From: Chitinophagaceae bacterium
Lineage (GTDB): Bacteria > Bacteroidota > Bacteroidia > Chitinophagales > Chitinophagaceae
NCBI GenBank assembly: GCA_013696395.1
Contig: JACCYQ010000100.1
Span: forward strand, 1 to 53,144
Direction of reading: 5' to 3'
Length of the DNA: 53,144 bases
Positions 35,432 through 43,695 of the stretch are shown in pieces. The position numbers were made by a program, and so were the translations under genes. Numbering within the stretch: position 1 is the stretch's first letter; every line of letters starts with the position of its first letter. The notes below the pieces were generated by a model. That model had not been told where the DNA came from. It was given only the letters and a program-made list of their open reading frames with translations, and made no database searches.

Positions 35432-35701
35432 TCAAAGGTTATTTAAAATAATATGCCCGATGTTATCAGCTACCCAAGGGTCAATTGTTTTACGCTCATC
35501 AGGAATCCAACGGCCTTCTTCATCTTTTTCTATATGGAACTGGCAAATGCTTCTTTTGAGTGGATGCAAAAAAACACCTCGATACCTTGCCGTATGTACA
35601 ATATCTATGTCTTCATTTACTTCAGGTGTAATTAGAACATGATAAACCAAACCGTTTTTTTCAAATGCACCTACCAATATCTCACTTTCGTAATTGCCCA
35701 T
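35432..35701 (-). CDS. Uncharacterised 89-residue protein, first of a tandem pair
   Basis: No family recognised. 89 residues, no signal peptide. Pattern: GLVYHVLITPEVNEDIDIVH, a GVFLHP turn, CQFHIEKDEEGRWIPDERK, then a C-terminal helix IDPWVADNIGHIILNNL. It shares with the next gene the order strand - strand - Trp - K.IDP..V...G..I. Its upstream spacer holds the terminator-like hairpin of the response-regulator gene, so the pair probably has its own promoter at about 35710-35745. Confidence 0.65.
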   Translation of the reverse strand: MGNYESEILVGAFEKNGLVYHVLITPEVNEDIDIVHTARYRGVFLHPLKRSICQFHIEKDEEGRWIPDERKTIDPWVADNIGHIILNNL

Positions 35702-35746
35702 AAAATCTTTTTATTCTTAAAGGCAAACAAAATCATGCCGGGGAAA

Positions 35747-35784
35747 ACACTTCAAAATTGTGGAATATGAAAAATTTTAAGTGT
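35747..35784 (-). terminator. AT-rich hairpin after the CheY-like gene
   Basis: Minus strand: ACACTTAAAATT pairs with AATTTTGAAGTGT (one bulged base) over a 13-base loop, followed by TTTT. Its position 10 bases after the regulator stop suggests a terminator, although the stem is AT-rich. Confidence 0.5.
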
Positions 35785-35794
35785 AAAAAGTTGT

Positions 35795-36166
35795 TTAATT
35801 CCGGATGGAATAGTGCTGAACCAGTTTTTCAATTTTACTGATCAGTTCCTGTTTAGTGAAAGGTTTTTCCAGAAAATCATCTGCACCGCTGCTACCAATA
35901 TTTTTTGCAATATCGGGATTGGCTGTAATTAAAATGATTGGAATATTCCGGGTCTGATCATTCGACTTCAATTGTTGACTAATATGGCGCCCATCAATTC
36001 CCGAAAGAAGTATATCCAATAATATAACCTGGGGTTTAAAAGTATTGACTATTGTAAAGGAATCATGCCATTTTGATAGTACTTCAACTTCATAATTTTC
36101 CCTTGATAATATTTTTTGTAAAATACGCAGTGCATCCACATCATCATCAATAATAAGAACCTTCAT
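35795..36166 (-). CDS. Single-domain (CheY-like) response regulator
   Basis: 123 residues, receiver domain only. Acidic pocket D7-D9, phospho-acceptor D51 (ILLDILLSG), Thr in LITANPD and Lys in FLEKPFTKQE. With no output domain it must act through protein contacts, for example in a phosphorelay or on a histidine kinase elsewhere. No kinase gene is adjacent. It interrupts the usual tgt-to-lptF/G gene order, together with the two small genes downstream. Confidence 0.9.
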   Translation of the reverse strand: MKVLIIDDDVDALRILQKILSRENYEVEVLSKWHDSFTIVNTFKPQVILLDILLSGIDGRHISQQLKSNDQTRNIPIILITANPDIAKNIGSSGADDFLEKPFTKQELISKIEKLVQHYSIRN

Positions 36167-36289
36167 TAGATTTTATTTTATGGCTTATATAAGATTATAT
36201 ATTCAAATGATATGCCACAACTCAACTATTAGATTTCAGCTTATTTGAAGGATTAAAACATTTCTTAGAAATAAAAGGACAAAACACCC

Positions 36290-37429
36290 CTATAACCGAG
36301 ATTTTAGCCTTATCACCATATCCTTTTTCCAACTGTCAAAATTATTAAGTAATATTTGAGTGCGTGCTTCCTGTACCAACCATAGATAGAATGCCAGATT
36401 ATGAATGCTGGCGATTGTAAGGCCCAAAAATTCTTTTGATTTAACCAGGTGTCGCAGGTACGATTTACTGTAAAAATGGCTTACTTCGCAATCCAACGCC
36501 TCATCAATGGGTGAAAAATCAAACTCCCATTTTTTATTATCAATATTGATTACACCCTGGGTTGTAAACAACATGGCATTGCGACCATTACGCGTAGGCA
36601 TTACACAATCAAACATATCAATACCGAGACCTATGCACTCCAGGATATTCCATGGTGTACCAACACCCATCAAATAACGGGGCTTTTGAATGGGCAAATT
36701 ATCACAACAAACAGCGCAGAGATCATACATCATTTCTTCTGGCTCACCCACACTTAAACCTCCAATGGCATTTCCAGTAGCGTTTTTGCTGGCAATATAC
36801 TGGCACGATTCCATGCGCAGGTCAGTATAAGTTCCACCCTGCACAATAGGAAACAGATATTGAGTATGGCCATATTTTGGTTCGCTGGTGGCTAAATGAG
36901 TAAAACACCTGTCGAGCCATCGGTGGGTCAAGTGCATAGAAGTTTCAGCATAATCGCGGGTACTTGGATATGGTGGACATTCGTCAAAAGCCATAATGAT
37001 ATCAGCACCGATGGAGCGTTGAATATCCATTACTTTTTCTGGACTAAAGAGATGGCTGCTCCCATCCAGGTGGCTTTGAAATGTAACACCTTCCTCTTTG
37101 ATCTTACGGGTTCCGGATAATGAAAATACCTGGTAACCTCCGCTATCGGTTAAAATTGTTTTTTGCCAGCCGTTAAATTTGTGCAATCCTCCTGCTTTTT
37201 CAAGTACTTCAATACCTGGACGCAAATACAAATGATAAGTATTACCCAGTATGATCTCGGCTTTTACATCATTTACTAATTGCTGTTGGGTCACGGCTTT
37301 TACGGTGCCTGCCGTACCCACCGGCATAAATATGGGAGTTTCTATTTCACCATGGTCTGTGGTAATTTTACCAGCTCGTGCTTTACCATTTTTTTGGGTA
37401 TGTTGAAGTGAAAATTCAAGGGCGGCCAT
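36290..37429 (-). CDS. tgt: tRNA-guanine (queuine) transglycosylase
   Basis: 379 residues from the ATG at 37429; the upstream in-frame ATG at 37516 would lie beyond the -7 element TATCTTTG at 37449-37456 and is rejected. Replaces G34 with preQ1 in GUN-anticodon tRNAs. Seen: TDSGGYQVFSLSG (catalytic-site Asp), FDECPPYPST, GGLSVGEP, and the second Asp in GIDMFDCVMPTRNGRNAM. The usual zinc site CxCxxC...H is mostly missing: aligning on YS[RK]xYL[HR]HL leaves one Cys (DCEVSHF) and the His of ASIHN. That seems to be common in Bacteroidota Tgt, from memory. Confidence 0.93.
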   Translation of the reverse strand: MAALEFSLQHTQKNGKARAGKITTDHGEIETPIFMPVGTAGTVKAVTQQQLVNDVKAEIILGNTYHLYLRPGIEVLEKAGGLHKFNGWQKTILTDSGGYQVFSLSGTRKIKEEGVTFQSHLDGSSHLFSPEKVMDIQRSIGADIIMAFDECPPYPSTRDYAETSMHLTHRWLDRCFTHLATSEPKYGHTQYLFPIVQGGTYTDLRMESCQYIASKNATGNAIGGLSVGEPEEMMYDLCAVCCDNLPIQKPRYLMGVGTPWNILECIGLGIDMFDCVMPTRNGRNAMLFTTQGVINIDNKKWEFDFSPIDEALDCEVSHFYSKSYLRHLVKSKEFLGLTIASIHNLAFYLWLVQEARTQILLNNFDSWKKDMVIRLKSRL

Positions 37430-37448
37430 GATAATTTTTTTTGCTGCG

Positions 37449-37456
37449 CAAAGATA
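37449..37456 (-). promoter_or_regulatory. -7 promoter element of tgt
   Basis: TATCTTTG on the minus strand, an exact TAnnTTTG, about 20 bases before the chosen tgt ATG; a TTTG 23 bases further upstream (37480-37483) could be the -33 element. Confidence 0.6.
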
Positions 37457-37592
37457 AAGGTTCAACCGCCCTACCCCTTCAAAGTTTTGGTTATGGGAAT
37501 AATTTAAATTATGCACAAGTGTGAAATCATTTAGTAGGTAAACTGTTTATTGCCCCTTACTTTCGTGGGCTGCTATAACCAGGAATTATTTT

Positions 37593-38726
37593 ATGATACT
37601 GCCGTTTTTGACTTTGTATATGTGGGAAATCGTTTTTATTTTCTTTGTCTTTATAACCCTGATCCAGGGATTTTATCACCTCTATTTTTTTAACCGCGTT
37701 GCATATTTTAATCCAAAGATCAAAGACCAGTCACAGCAACATCCCGTTTCCGTGATAGTATGTGCCCGTGATGAAGATGAGAATCTTGCCCGCAATTTAC
37801 CAGGAATTTTGGTGCAGGATTACAGTACTTCTCATGAAGTGATTGTGATTAACGACAACTCAACTGATGATACAAAATACGTTTTACAGGAATTGAAAAA
37901 GACTTTTAAAACCCTTCACGTTGTTGATTTAATCCAGGAAGCCAAGCACATAAATGGCAAAAAATATCCATTATCTATTGGTATCAAAGAAGCCAAGCAT
38001 GAAGTGGTCTTATTAACGGATGCGGATTGTGTCCCAGCCACCGAACATTGGATTCGCTTGATGCAGGATGGTTACCAGGAAAATACAGAGATTGTTTTAG
38101 GCTATGGCAGCTACCATAAAAAACCAGGTTTATTGAATAAGCTGATCAGGTTTGAAACATTTCATGCTGGCATTCAATACCTATCATATGCATTGGCAGG
38201 AATTCCTTATATGGGAGTAGGTCGAAACATTTCTTATAAAAAAGGCTTGTTTTTCAGGCTTAAAGGGTTTTCATCAATCAATCATATTCCTGGCGGAGAT
38301 GATGACCTTTTTGTTAATAAAGCAGCCACCCGACATAATACAGAAGTTGTGTTAGATAGAGATGCCATCACCTTATCGGCCCCCAAAACAACCTGGAAGG
38401 AATGGCGAAACCAAAAATTGCGTCACTATACAACAGCTAAATACTATAAAACAAAACATAAGTTTTTATTAGGTACATACAGTTTTACCCAATTCATTTT
38501 TTACCCATTACTTATACTTACTGCATTGCTCTACGACTGGAGACTGGCACTGGCAGGCCTGGCATTACGTTGGCTGGTCCAGGGTTTTGTATTTTATAAT
38601 GCCATGCAGAAAATGAATGAAAAAGACCTCTGGTCATGGTTTATCTTTTTTGACTTGTGGATGGTAATTTATTACATATTATTTTTACCATCATTATGGA
38701 GAAAGCCACGCCGTTCGTGGGACTGA
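37593..38726 (+). CDS. Membrane-bound family 2 glycosyltransferase
   Basis: 377 residues. One N-terminal helix (about 10-30), a GT-A catalytic domain (50-280) and two or three C-terminal helices (295-370). Family 2 marks: SVIVCARDEDENL, INDNSTDDT (nucleotide-binding Asp), LLTDADCVP (DxD metal site), a GGDDDLF acceptor motif and a QKLRHYTTAK motif like (Q/R)xxRW. It uses a nucleotide sugar at the inner face of the membrane, but the product is not known. Starting at Met10 is possible. The rsmG gene follows after 13 bases and may be co-transcribed. Confidence 0.88.
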   Translation: MILPFLTLYMWEIVFIFFVFITLIQGFYHLYFFNRVAYFNPKIKDQSQQHPVSVIVCARDEDENLARNLPGILVQDYSTSHEVIVINDNSTDDTKYVLQELKKTFKTLHVVDLIQEAKHINGKKYPLSIGIKEAKHEVVLLTDADCVPATEHWIRLMQDGYQENTEIVLGYGSYHKKPGLLNKLIRFETFHAGIQYLSYALAGIPYMGVGRNISYKKGLFFRLKGFSSINHIPGGDDDLFVNKAATRHNTEVVLDRDAITLSAPKTTWKEWRNQKLRHYTTAKYYKTKHKFLLGTYSFTQFIFYPLLILTALLYDWRLALAGLALRWLVQGFVFYNAMQKMNEKDLWSWFIFFDLWMVIYYILFLPSLWRKPRRSWD

Positions 38727-38739
38727 TCCACCTTTTTGA

Positions 38740-39375
38740 ATGGAAATTATTCTATCATATTTCAGTGATTTTACCCCCAGGCAAATTGAACAGTTTAAAA
38801 TGCTGGGACCATTATATAATGAATGGAACAGCAAAATCAATGTAATTTCCCGGAAAGATATAGACAGCTTGTATGAAAAACATGTGCTGCATTCGCTGTC
38901 CATTGCTGCGGTATTCGATTTTAAACCCGGATCTACTGTAATAGATATTGGAACAGGTGGTGGATTTCCGGGCATACCATTAGCTATTTATTTTCCGGAA
39001 GTACAATTTCACCTGGTAGATAGCATCAGTAAGAAACTTAAAATCGTAAATGCTGTGGCTGATGCCTCCGGGATCAGTAACATTACAACCCAGCACATAA
39101 GAGCGGAAGAAATAAAGAATCGCCATTTTGATTATGCAGTTAGCCGGGCTGTTGCGCCTTTAAAAGATTTATGGCATTGGTCAAAACCATTATTGAAAAA
39201 GAAGAAAAAAGTAATTGAAGAAGATGAATTGCTTCCAGGTCTGATATGTTTAAAAGGTGGAGATCTTGCCCTGGAAATACAGGAAAGCGGAACCCGTCCC
39301 CGAATAATGCCCATTTCCGATATTTATAAGGAAGACTCATTTTATGAAAAGCATGTTTTGTATGTAACCCGTTAA
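38740..39375 (+). CDS. rsmG: 16S rRNA (guanine527-N7)-methyltransferase
   Basis: 211 residues. SAM-binding motif VIDIGTGGGFPGIPLAI, N-terminal YNEWNSKINVISRKD and LYEKHVLHSLS, and YAVSRAVAPL, all diagnostic for RsmG (GidB). It methylates N7 of G527 in 16S rRNA; loss gives low-level streptomycin resistance in other bacteria. It follows the GT2 gene, and its stop is five bases before the palindrome that precedes the NarL-type gene. Confidence 0.94.
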   Translation: MEIILSYFSDFTPRQIEQFKMLGPLYNEWNSKINVISRKDIDSLYEKHVLHSLSIAAVFDFKPGSTVIDIGTGGGFPGIPLAIYFPEVQFHLVDSISKKLKIVNAVADASGISNITTQHIRAEEIKNRHFDYAVSRAVAPLKDLWHWSKPLLKKKKKVIEEDELLPGLICLKGGDLALEIQESGTRPRIMPISDIYKEDSFYEKHVLYVTR

Positions 39376-39379
39376 GTTT

Positions 39380-39396
39380 ATACCACTTTGTGGTAT
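39380..39396. promoter_or_regulatory. Palindromic operator candidate upstream of the NarL-type gene
   Basis: ATACCAC-TTT-GTGGTAT, perfect 7-3-7 inverted repeat ending 33 bases before the ATG at 39430. NarL-group regulators bind 7-mer inverted repeats separated by a few bases, so autoregulation is plausible. A near copy follows the gene (40081). Confidence 0.55.
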
Positions 39397-39429
39397 TGTA
39401 GCATATTTACAATTATTCAACTTTAGGTT

Positions 39430-40068
39430 ATGAAATATATTTCCGTTTGTATTGTTGATGATAATCCAGAATTACGTACGGTACTTAGCGAGATAATTAC
39501 CATGTCAGATGGATACTTGTGTGTGGGAACTTTAAATACGGCTGCTGAAGCCATAAAACGAATACCCGAAATAGGCCCGGATGTGGTTTTAATGGATATA
39601 AACCTGGGGAGTGGTGAAAGTGGTATCGATTGTGTCCGTGAATTAAAACCCCGAATGCGCAGTACTAACTTTATGATGTGTACTGTTTATGAAGAAGATG
39701 AAAAAATCTTTGAGGCCTTGAGCGCCGGCGCTTCCGGTTATATTTTGAAAAAAACCACACCCACAAAAATGTTGGAAGCTATCCGTGAATTGCATGAAGG
39801 TGGCTCACCCATGAGTAGCCAGATTGCCCGAAAAGTGGTAGCTGCTTTCCAAAATAAACCAGCTAATTCTCCAGATTCTACCATTGAAAATTTATCATCC
39901 AGGGAAAAAGAGATCCTTGAATGGCTATCAAAAGGATTAACTTATAAAGAGATTGCTGCAGAACTTTTTATCAGCCAGGAAACGGTAAGAAAGCATGTTT
40001 ACCATATTTATGAGAAACTACACGTAAGTAACCGAACCGAAGCACTTAATAAATTTTTTGGCAGATAA
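39430..40068 (+). CDS. NarL/FixJ-family response regulator
   Basis: 212 residues. Receiver domain 1-120 with D10-D11 and phospho-acceptor D56 (VVLMDINLGSGESG), Thr in MMCTVYEED and Lys in YILKKTTP. A Ser/Pro/Asn linker leads to a LuxR-type HTH (about 150-212: LSSREKEILEWLSKGLTYKE, IAAELFISQETVRKHVYHIY). No kinase gene is next to it, so it is an orphan regulator. Flanking palindromes of the same sequence suggest it binds its own locus. Confidence 0.93.
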   Translation: MKYISVCIVDDNPELRTVLSEIITMSDGYLCVGTLNTAAEAIKRIPEIGPDVVLMDINLGSGESGIDCVRELKPRMRSTNFMMCTVYEEDEKIFEALSAGASGYILKKTTPTKMLEAIRELHEGGSPMSSQIARKVVAAFQNKPANSPDSTIENLSSREKEILEWLSKGLTYKEIAAELFISQETVRKHVYHIYEKLHVSNRTEALNKFFGR

Positions 40069-40080
40069 ACTAAACCATAA

Positions 40081-40102
40081 ATACTACTTAAGTGGTATTT
40101 TC
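40081..40102. promoter_or_regulatory. Second palindrome, 3' of the NarL-type gene
   Basis: ATACTAC-TTAA-GTGGTAT, the same half-sites as the upstream palindrome with one change (a G-U pair in RNA), followed by TTTTCT. It could act as a weak terminator, as a regulator site, or as both. Confidence 0.5.
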
Positions 40103-40208
40103 TGGCATGAAAGTGAAAGTAACTTTGATACTAAATAACTATTTCCAAAGCTGTTAACCTTGAGCCTTTTTAAAATGAAAATTCAAATGGCTTGATTTTA
40201 AAACAAAT

Positions 40209-40234
40209 GCCCTGCAAATGCGGGGCTTTTGTTT
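40209..40234 (+). terminator. Terminator between the NarL-type and M1 peptidase genes
   Basis: GCCCTGC-AAAT-GCGGGGC, 7-bp GC-rich stem (one G-U), followed by TTTTGTTT. Well formed on the plus strand; on the minus strand it has one mismatch but could still end the peptidase transcript, which stops at 40252. Confidence 0.7.
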
Positions 40235-40251
40235 ATTGATTTGATAAATAT

Positions 40252-42102
40252 TTACCAGTTCAATTCAAGTTTGTTATTATTTCTGTTTATATCAGCCATC
40301 CTTTGGGTCGGATCAATTTCAGCCCCTTTCAAATCAATCAGTTTCCGATCAGTTTCAACAATATAGGTTTCATGTGTCCAACGCCAGGGTGCATATACTT
40401 TATGCTGCCTGGTTACTTCTTCTTCAGGTTTTTCACCAAACATCAATCCAAGGGGTACATAATGGTTTTCGATTGTACCATCCTTAAAACTTAATTGCAG
40501 ATCAATGGGCATTGGCATTAATCCGACTCTTTTTAAACGAATGAGCGTTTTACCATTAGCTTCCCATAAACTATCAATGCCATAATCAATTGTTTTGGTA
40601 GAATTCACCCAATACTGTTTGTACCAGTTTAAAATAATGCCACTTCTTTTTTCCGCAACCCTGATAAAATCATTAGGTGTTGGATGTTTATATTTCCATT
40701 GATTATAATAATCCAGCAGTACCTGGTTCAAAGCTTTATCGCCTATAATATATCCAAGTTGTTCCAAAAAAACGGCGCCTTTTGAATAAACAGCAGGAGA
40801 ATAAGCAGCATTTAAATCATAATGATCAGCATGCGTTGTTAGTGGTTCTTCTTTACCACTGCTGACCAGGCTAAAATAACTACGATAACTTCCTTGTTGA
40901 GATGCTGGTTTCCCTTCCAAAAATGCATTGACCCGCGAGGTGGCATAACTGGTAAATCCTTCATCCATCCATGCATTTAAAGACTCGTTAGTACCCATTA
41001 AACCATGATACCAGTTGTGCATCCATTCGTGCAACCATGCACCCGGACCGGCCAATAAAGTTGCCATAGGATATTCCATACCACCATCACCTCCATCTAT
41101 AAACGAATATTGCCGGTAGGTATAAGGGCCAAAAGTTTTTTCAATAAATGGCAAGGCTTTTTCTGCTTTAGTTAAAACCTCCTTCCATTGTTCATCTGTT
41201 GCGCTGGCGGTTTTATATAATACATGTAAAGTAAGATCAGGCCTCACCTTTTTAGAAATGTGTTTATAATCCGGATCAGCAGCCCACATAAAATCATGCA
41301 CATTGGGCGCCACAAAATGCCAGGTTAACTTGTCACCAGCAGGCCGGGTTACTTTAACGCCTGCATCTTCATAACCATAACCTATTTTATTTGCATTTTG
41401 CAGGTTACCTGTACCACCCAAAATATATTTTTTATCAATGGTAATTTTTACATCAAAATCTCCAAATATTCCATAAAACTCGCGTCCCACATATGGGTTT
41501 GGATGCCATCCTTCCACATCATACTGAGCCATTTTAGGATACCATTGGCTCATTGAGTATCGAACCTGTGTTTCAGGATTGTCACGGCCACTCCGGCGTA
41601 TTTGTAAGGGAACCTGGGTTTCAAAATCCATATCAAAAACAACTTTTGTTTTTGGTAAGATGGGTCTGTCAAGTTCAACTTCCAATATGGTTTCATGAAT
41701 TTTAAATTGTTGTGACCGACCATTCATTTTTAAAGAAAGTACTTTTTGGTAACCGATCTCATTATCAGTTAAATGATAAATCCGATCCTTAACGCGACTA
41801 TCCCAATCAACAACATCATTTCCGTCACGATCTTTGCGGATTGAAATAGATCCCTGCCGGCGGCTTCGAGTATCCATCATGCTGTTAGGCTGAAATGCAT
41901 TCCAATACAAATGATAAAATACTTTTTTAAGGGTATCGGGTGAATTGTTCCAATATTCTAAATTTTGTTTGCCAGTAAATTGATTGGTTTCAACATTCAT
42001 GTTGATGTCCATATCATATTTAACTTTCTGCTGCCAGGGTGTTTGTGAAAATGTTATTAGTGCCAAAAAACATGCTGGAATAGAAAATAAAACTTTTTTC
42101 AT
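40252..42102 (-). CDS. Exported M1-family zinc metallopeptidase (aminopeptidase N-like)
   Basis: 616 residues. Signal peptide MKKVLFSIPACFLALITFSQ, cleavage near 20. The catalytic site HEWMH (358-362) with the third zinc ligand Glu at 381, HExxH-x18-E as in M1 enzymes (WMDEGFTSY). The usual exopeptidase motif GxMEN is replaced by GGMEYP, which resembles other periplasmic M1 proteins of this phylum. The N-terminal beta-sheet domain is present; there is no C-terminal secretion tag. It probably trims peptides in the periplasm or outside the cell; substrates are unknown. Confidence 0.9.
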   Translation of the reverse strand: MKKVLFSIPACFLALITFSQTPWQQKVKYDMDINMNVETNQFTGKQNLEYWNNSPDTLKKVFYHLYWNAFQPNSMMDTRSRRQGSISIRKDRDGNDVVDWDSRVKDRIYHLTDNEIGYQKVLSLKMNGRSQQFKIHETILEVELDRPILPKTKVVFDMDFETQVPLQIRRSGRDNPETQVRYSMSQWYPKMAQYDVEGWHPNPYVGREFYGIFGDFDVKITIDKKYILGGTGNLQNANKIGYGYEDAGVKVTRPAGDKLTWHFVAPNVHDFMWAADPDYKHISKKVRPDLTLHVLYKTASATDEQWKEVLTKAEKALPFIEKTFGPYTYRQYSFIDGGDGGMEYPMATLLAGPGAWLHEWMHNWYHGLMGTNESLNAWMDEGFTSYATSRVNAFLEGKPASQQGSYRSYFSLVSSGKEEPLTTHADHYDLNAAYSPAVYSKGAVFLEQLGYIIGDKALNQVLLDYYNQWKYKHPTPNDFIRVAEKRSGIILNWYKQYWVNSTKTIDYGIDSLWEANGKTLIRLKRVGLMPMPIDLQLSFKDGTIENHYVPLGLMFGEKPEEEVTRQHKVYAPWRWTHETYIVETDRKLIDLKGAEIDPTQRMADINRNNNKLELNW

Positions 42103-42139
42103 ATGTACCTAAAATTGAATCTGCCGAAAATACAAATAA

Positions 42140-42187
42140 AAAAAATTACAAAACCTGTATGCTTGTTAAAAACAAAACATACAGGTT
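42140..42187 (-). terminator. Strong terminator of the second PepSY-like gene
   Basis: Minus strand: AACCTGTATG / CATACAGGTT, a perfect 10-bp stem extended inside by TTGTT/AACAA, then TTGTAATTTTTTTT. It lies 27 bases past the stop at 42214 and directly before the peptidase promoter region. Confidence 0.88.
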
Positions 42188-42213
42188 CAGCAAAAATTGT
42201 TTGAAAAAATTAT

Positions 42214-42666
42214 CTATAAAGTAAATGATTCCCTTATCATACGGCCTCTTTTATTAAAATAAAGGTATTTTTTCTGAATTTCTCCTTTCTCTACTTTGAG
42301 GCGGTATTGGGTTGTGCCATCTGCGAGATAAACCAATGCAGTTTCTTTTTGTATCCAGTTTTCATCGGCATACTTACTTCTTTCAAAACCTGATTTTATA
42401 TCTTCTGATAGCTGATCAAATGACCATTCCCTTTCTGTTTCTTTCCACAAGCCTTTATTATTATAAGAAGCGATCATTTTAGCATCATCCAAATTAAAAT
42501 GAACATATACTTTTACAAAATTGTCTTTAAACTCCACGTTTGTAGCTGTTGGATACTGACTTTCAAATGCCGACATAACTTCAGCTGGAATTTCACGGAG
42601 TTGCGCATGCGCAGTTGTAAATAGTCCTAAACCCACTATCAATAAAATAAAAAATCTTTTAACCAT
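42214..42666 (-). CDS. Exported PepSY-like domain protein, second copy
   Basis: 150 residues. Signal peptide MVKRFFILLIVGLGLFTTAHAQ. The mature part has the same pattern as the protein at 21409-21849: helix (PAEVMSAFESQYPTATNVEF), strands (NFVKVYVHFNLDDAKMIASY), second helix (LSEDIKSGFERSKYADENWI), then strands (ETALVYLADGTTQYRLKVEK). Function unknown; small exported PepSY-like proteins are numerous in Bacteroidota. Single-gene unit. Confidence 0.72.
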   Translation of the reverse strand: MVKRFFILLIVGLGLFTTAHAQLREIPAEVMSAFESQYPTATNVEFKDNFVKVYVHFNLDDAKMIASYNNKGLWKETEREWSFDQLSEDIKSGFERSKYADENWIQKETALVYLADGTTQYRLKVEKGEIQKKYLYFNKRGRMIRESFTL

Positions 42667-42721
42667 AATTAATTTTATTTATTCCACAAATTTGACACAG
42701 AATATGTTAGCAGTATGATAA

Positions 42722-43390
42722 TTATTTTCCACCACCCTTAATAACTATTACTATTTCCCCTTTTACGGTTTTTGTTTTAAAGTGATCAGCCAATTCTTTC
42801 AGAGTTCCTCTTACATTTTCTTCGAACATTTTTGTAAGTTCACGACTAACGGAACATAGCCGGTCAGCACCAAGATATTGCGCCAATTCTTCCAATGTTT
42901 TTACCAGCCTCATAGGCGATTCGTATAAAATAATCGTTCGTTCTTCTTCAACTAATTTTTTTAATAAAGTCTGGCGGCCCTTTTTTTGCGGCAGAAATCC
43001 CTCGAAAACAAAACGATTACAGGGTAGTCCGCTATTCACCAATGCCGGTACAAATGCAGTAGCACCGGGCAGGGTTTCTACCCGGATACCTTCCTTTACA
43101 CATTCCCTAACTAATAAGAAAGCAGGATCTGATATGCCTGGAGTGCCCGCATCGGTTACTACCGCCATTGTTTTGCCAGCCTGCAATTGAGATACAAGGT
43201 GTGACAATACTTTATGCTCATTGTGTTGATGATAGGGTGTTAACGGTGTGGTTATCTGGTAATGATTCAACAATTTACTGGTGGTGCGTGTATCTTCAGC
43301 CAGAACAAGATCAACATGTTTCAAAACCTCCAATGCCCGGAGTGTTATATCTTTTAAATTACCGATCGGGGTGGGAACCAGGTACAACAT
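42722..43390 (-). CDS. rsmI: 16S rRNA (cytidine1402-2'-O)-methyltransferase
   Basis: 222 residues from the ATG at 43390 (MLYLVPTPIGNLKDITLRAL), the usual RsmI start; an ATG seven codons earlier is less likely. Seen: LVLAEDTRTTSKLLNHY, VVTDAGTPGISDPAF, LPGATAFVPALVNSGLP and FEGFLPQKKGRQ, all diagnostic. It is a tetrapyrrole-methylase fold enzyme that modifies C1402 at the ribosomal P site. It lies 48 bases downstream of purS on the same strand. Confidence 0.94.
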   Translation of the reverse strand: MLYLVPTPIGNLKDITLRALEVLKHVDLVLAEDTRTTSKLLNHYQITTPLTPYHQHNEHKVLSHLVSQLQAGKTMAVVTDAGTPGISDPAFLLVRECVKEGIRVETLPGATAFVPALVNSGLPCNRFVFEGFLPQKKGRQTLLKKLVEEERTIILYESPMRLVKTLEELAQYLGADRLCSVSRELTKMFEENVRGTLKELADHFKTKTVKGEIVIVIKGGGK

Positions 43391-43438
43391 AATTTTTCTT
43401 GCTTTGGTCACCGATATTGATGGAGGCCGGATCTATTC

Positions 43439-43684
43439 TCAATGGACCGTGACTTCATAAATTTCCATTACCGGGTTGGCCAATAATTTCCTGGCAGCTT
43501 CCTCACCAATTTGTTTTGCTTCATCCTCTGTGGATGCATTTATCCGGAGGTCAATGTTTTTTCCTATTCGTACATCTTCTACCCCATTCAAGCCCAAATT
43601 TTTCAGTCCACCCATTACCGCTTTTCCTTGCGGATCAAGAAGATCCTTTAAAGGCATTACTTTGATCTGAACCGTAAAACTCAT
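43439..43684 (-). CDS. purS: Phosphoribosylformylglycinamidine synthase subunit PurS
   Basis: 81 residues from the ATG at 43684 (MSFTVQIKVMPLKDLLDPQG); an upstream ATG at 43771 lies within pssA and is not used. The motif KDLLDPQGKAVMGGLKNLG and the later VRIGKNIDLRI fit PurS, the small subunit of the three-part FGAM synthase (PurS, PurQ, small PurL) of purine synthesis. PurQ and PurL are not in view, so the gene is detached from its partners, sitting 11 bases after pssA. Confidence 0.9.
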   Translation of the reverse strand: MSFTVQIKVMPLKDLLDPQGKAVMGGLKNLGLNGVEDVRIGKNIDLRINASTEDEAKQIGEEAARKLLANPVMEIYEVTVH

Positions 43685-43695
43685 TGAAATAAAAT

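Noticed and set aside
37430-37516. Longer tgt start at 37516
   Set aside because: The extension covers the promoter element TATCTTTG and has no match to Tgt N-termini.
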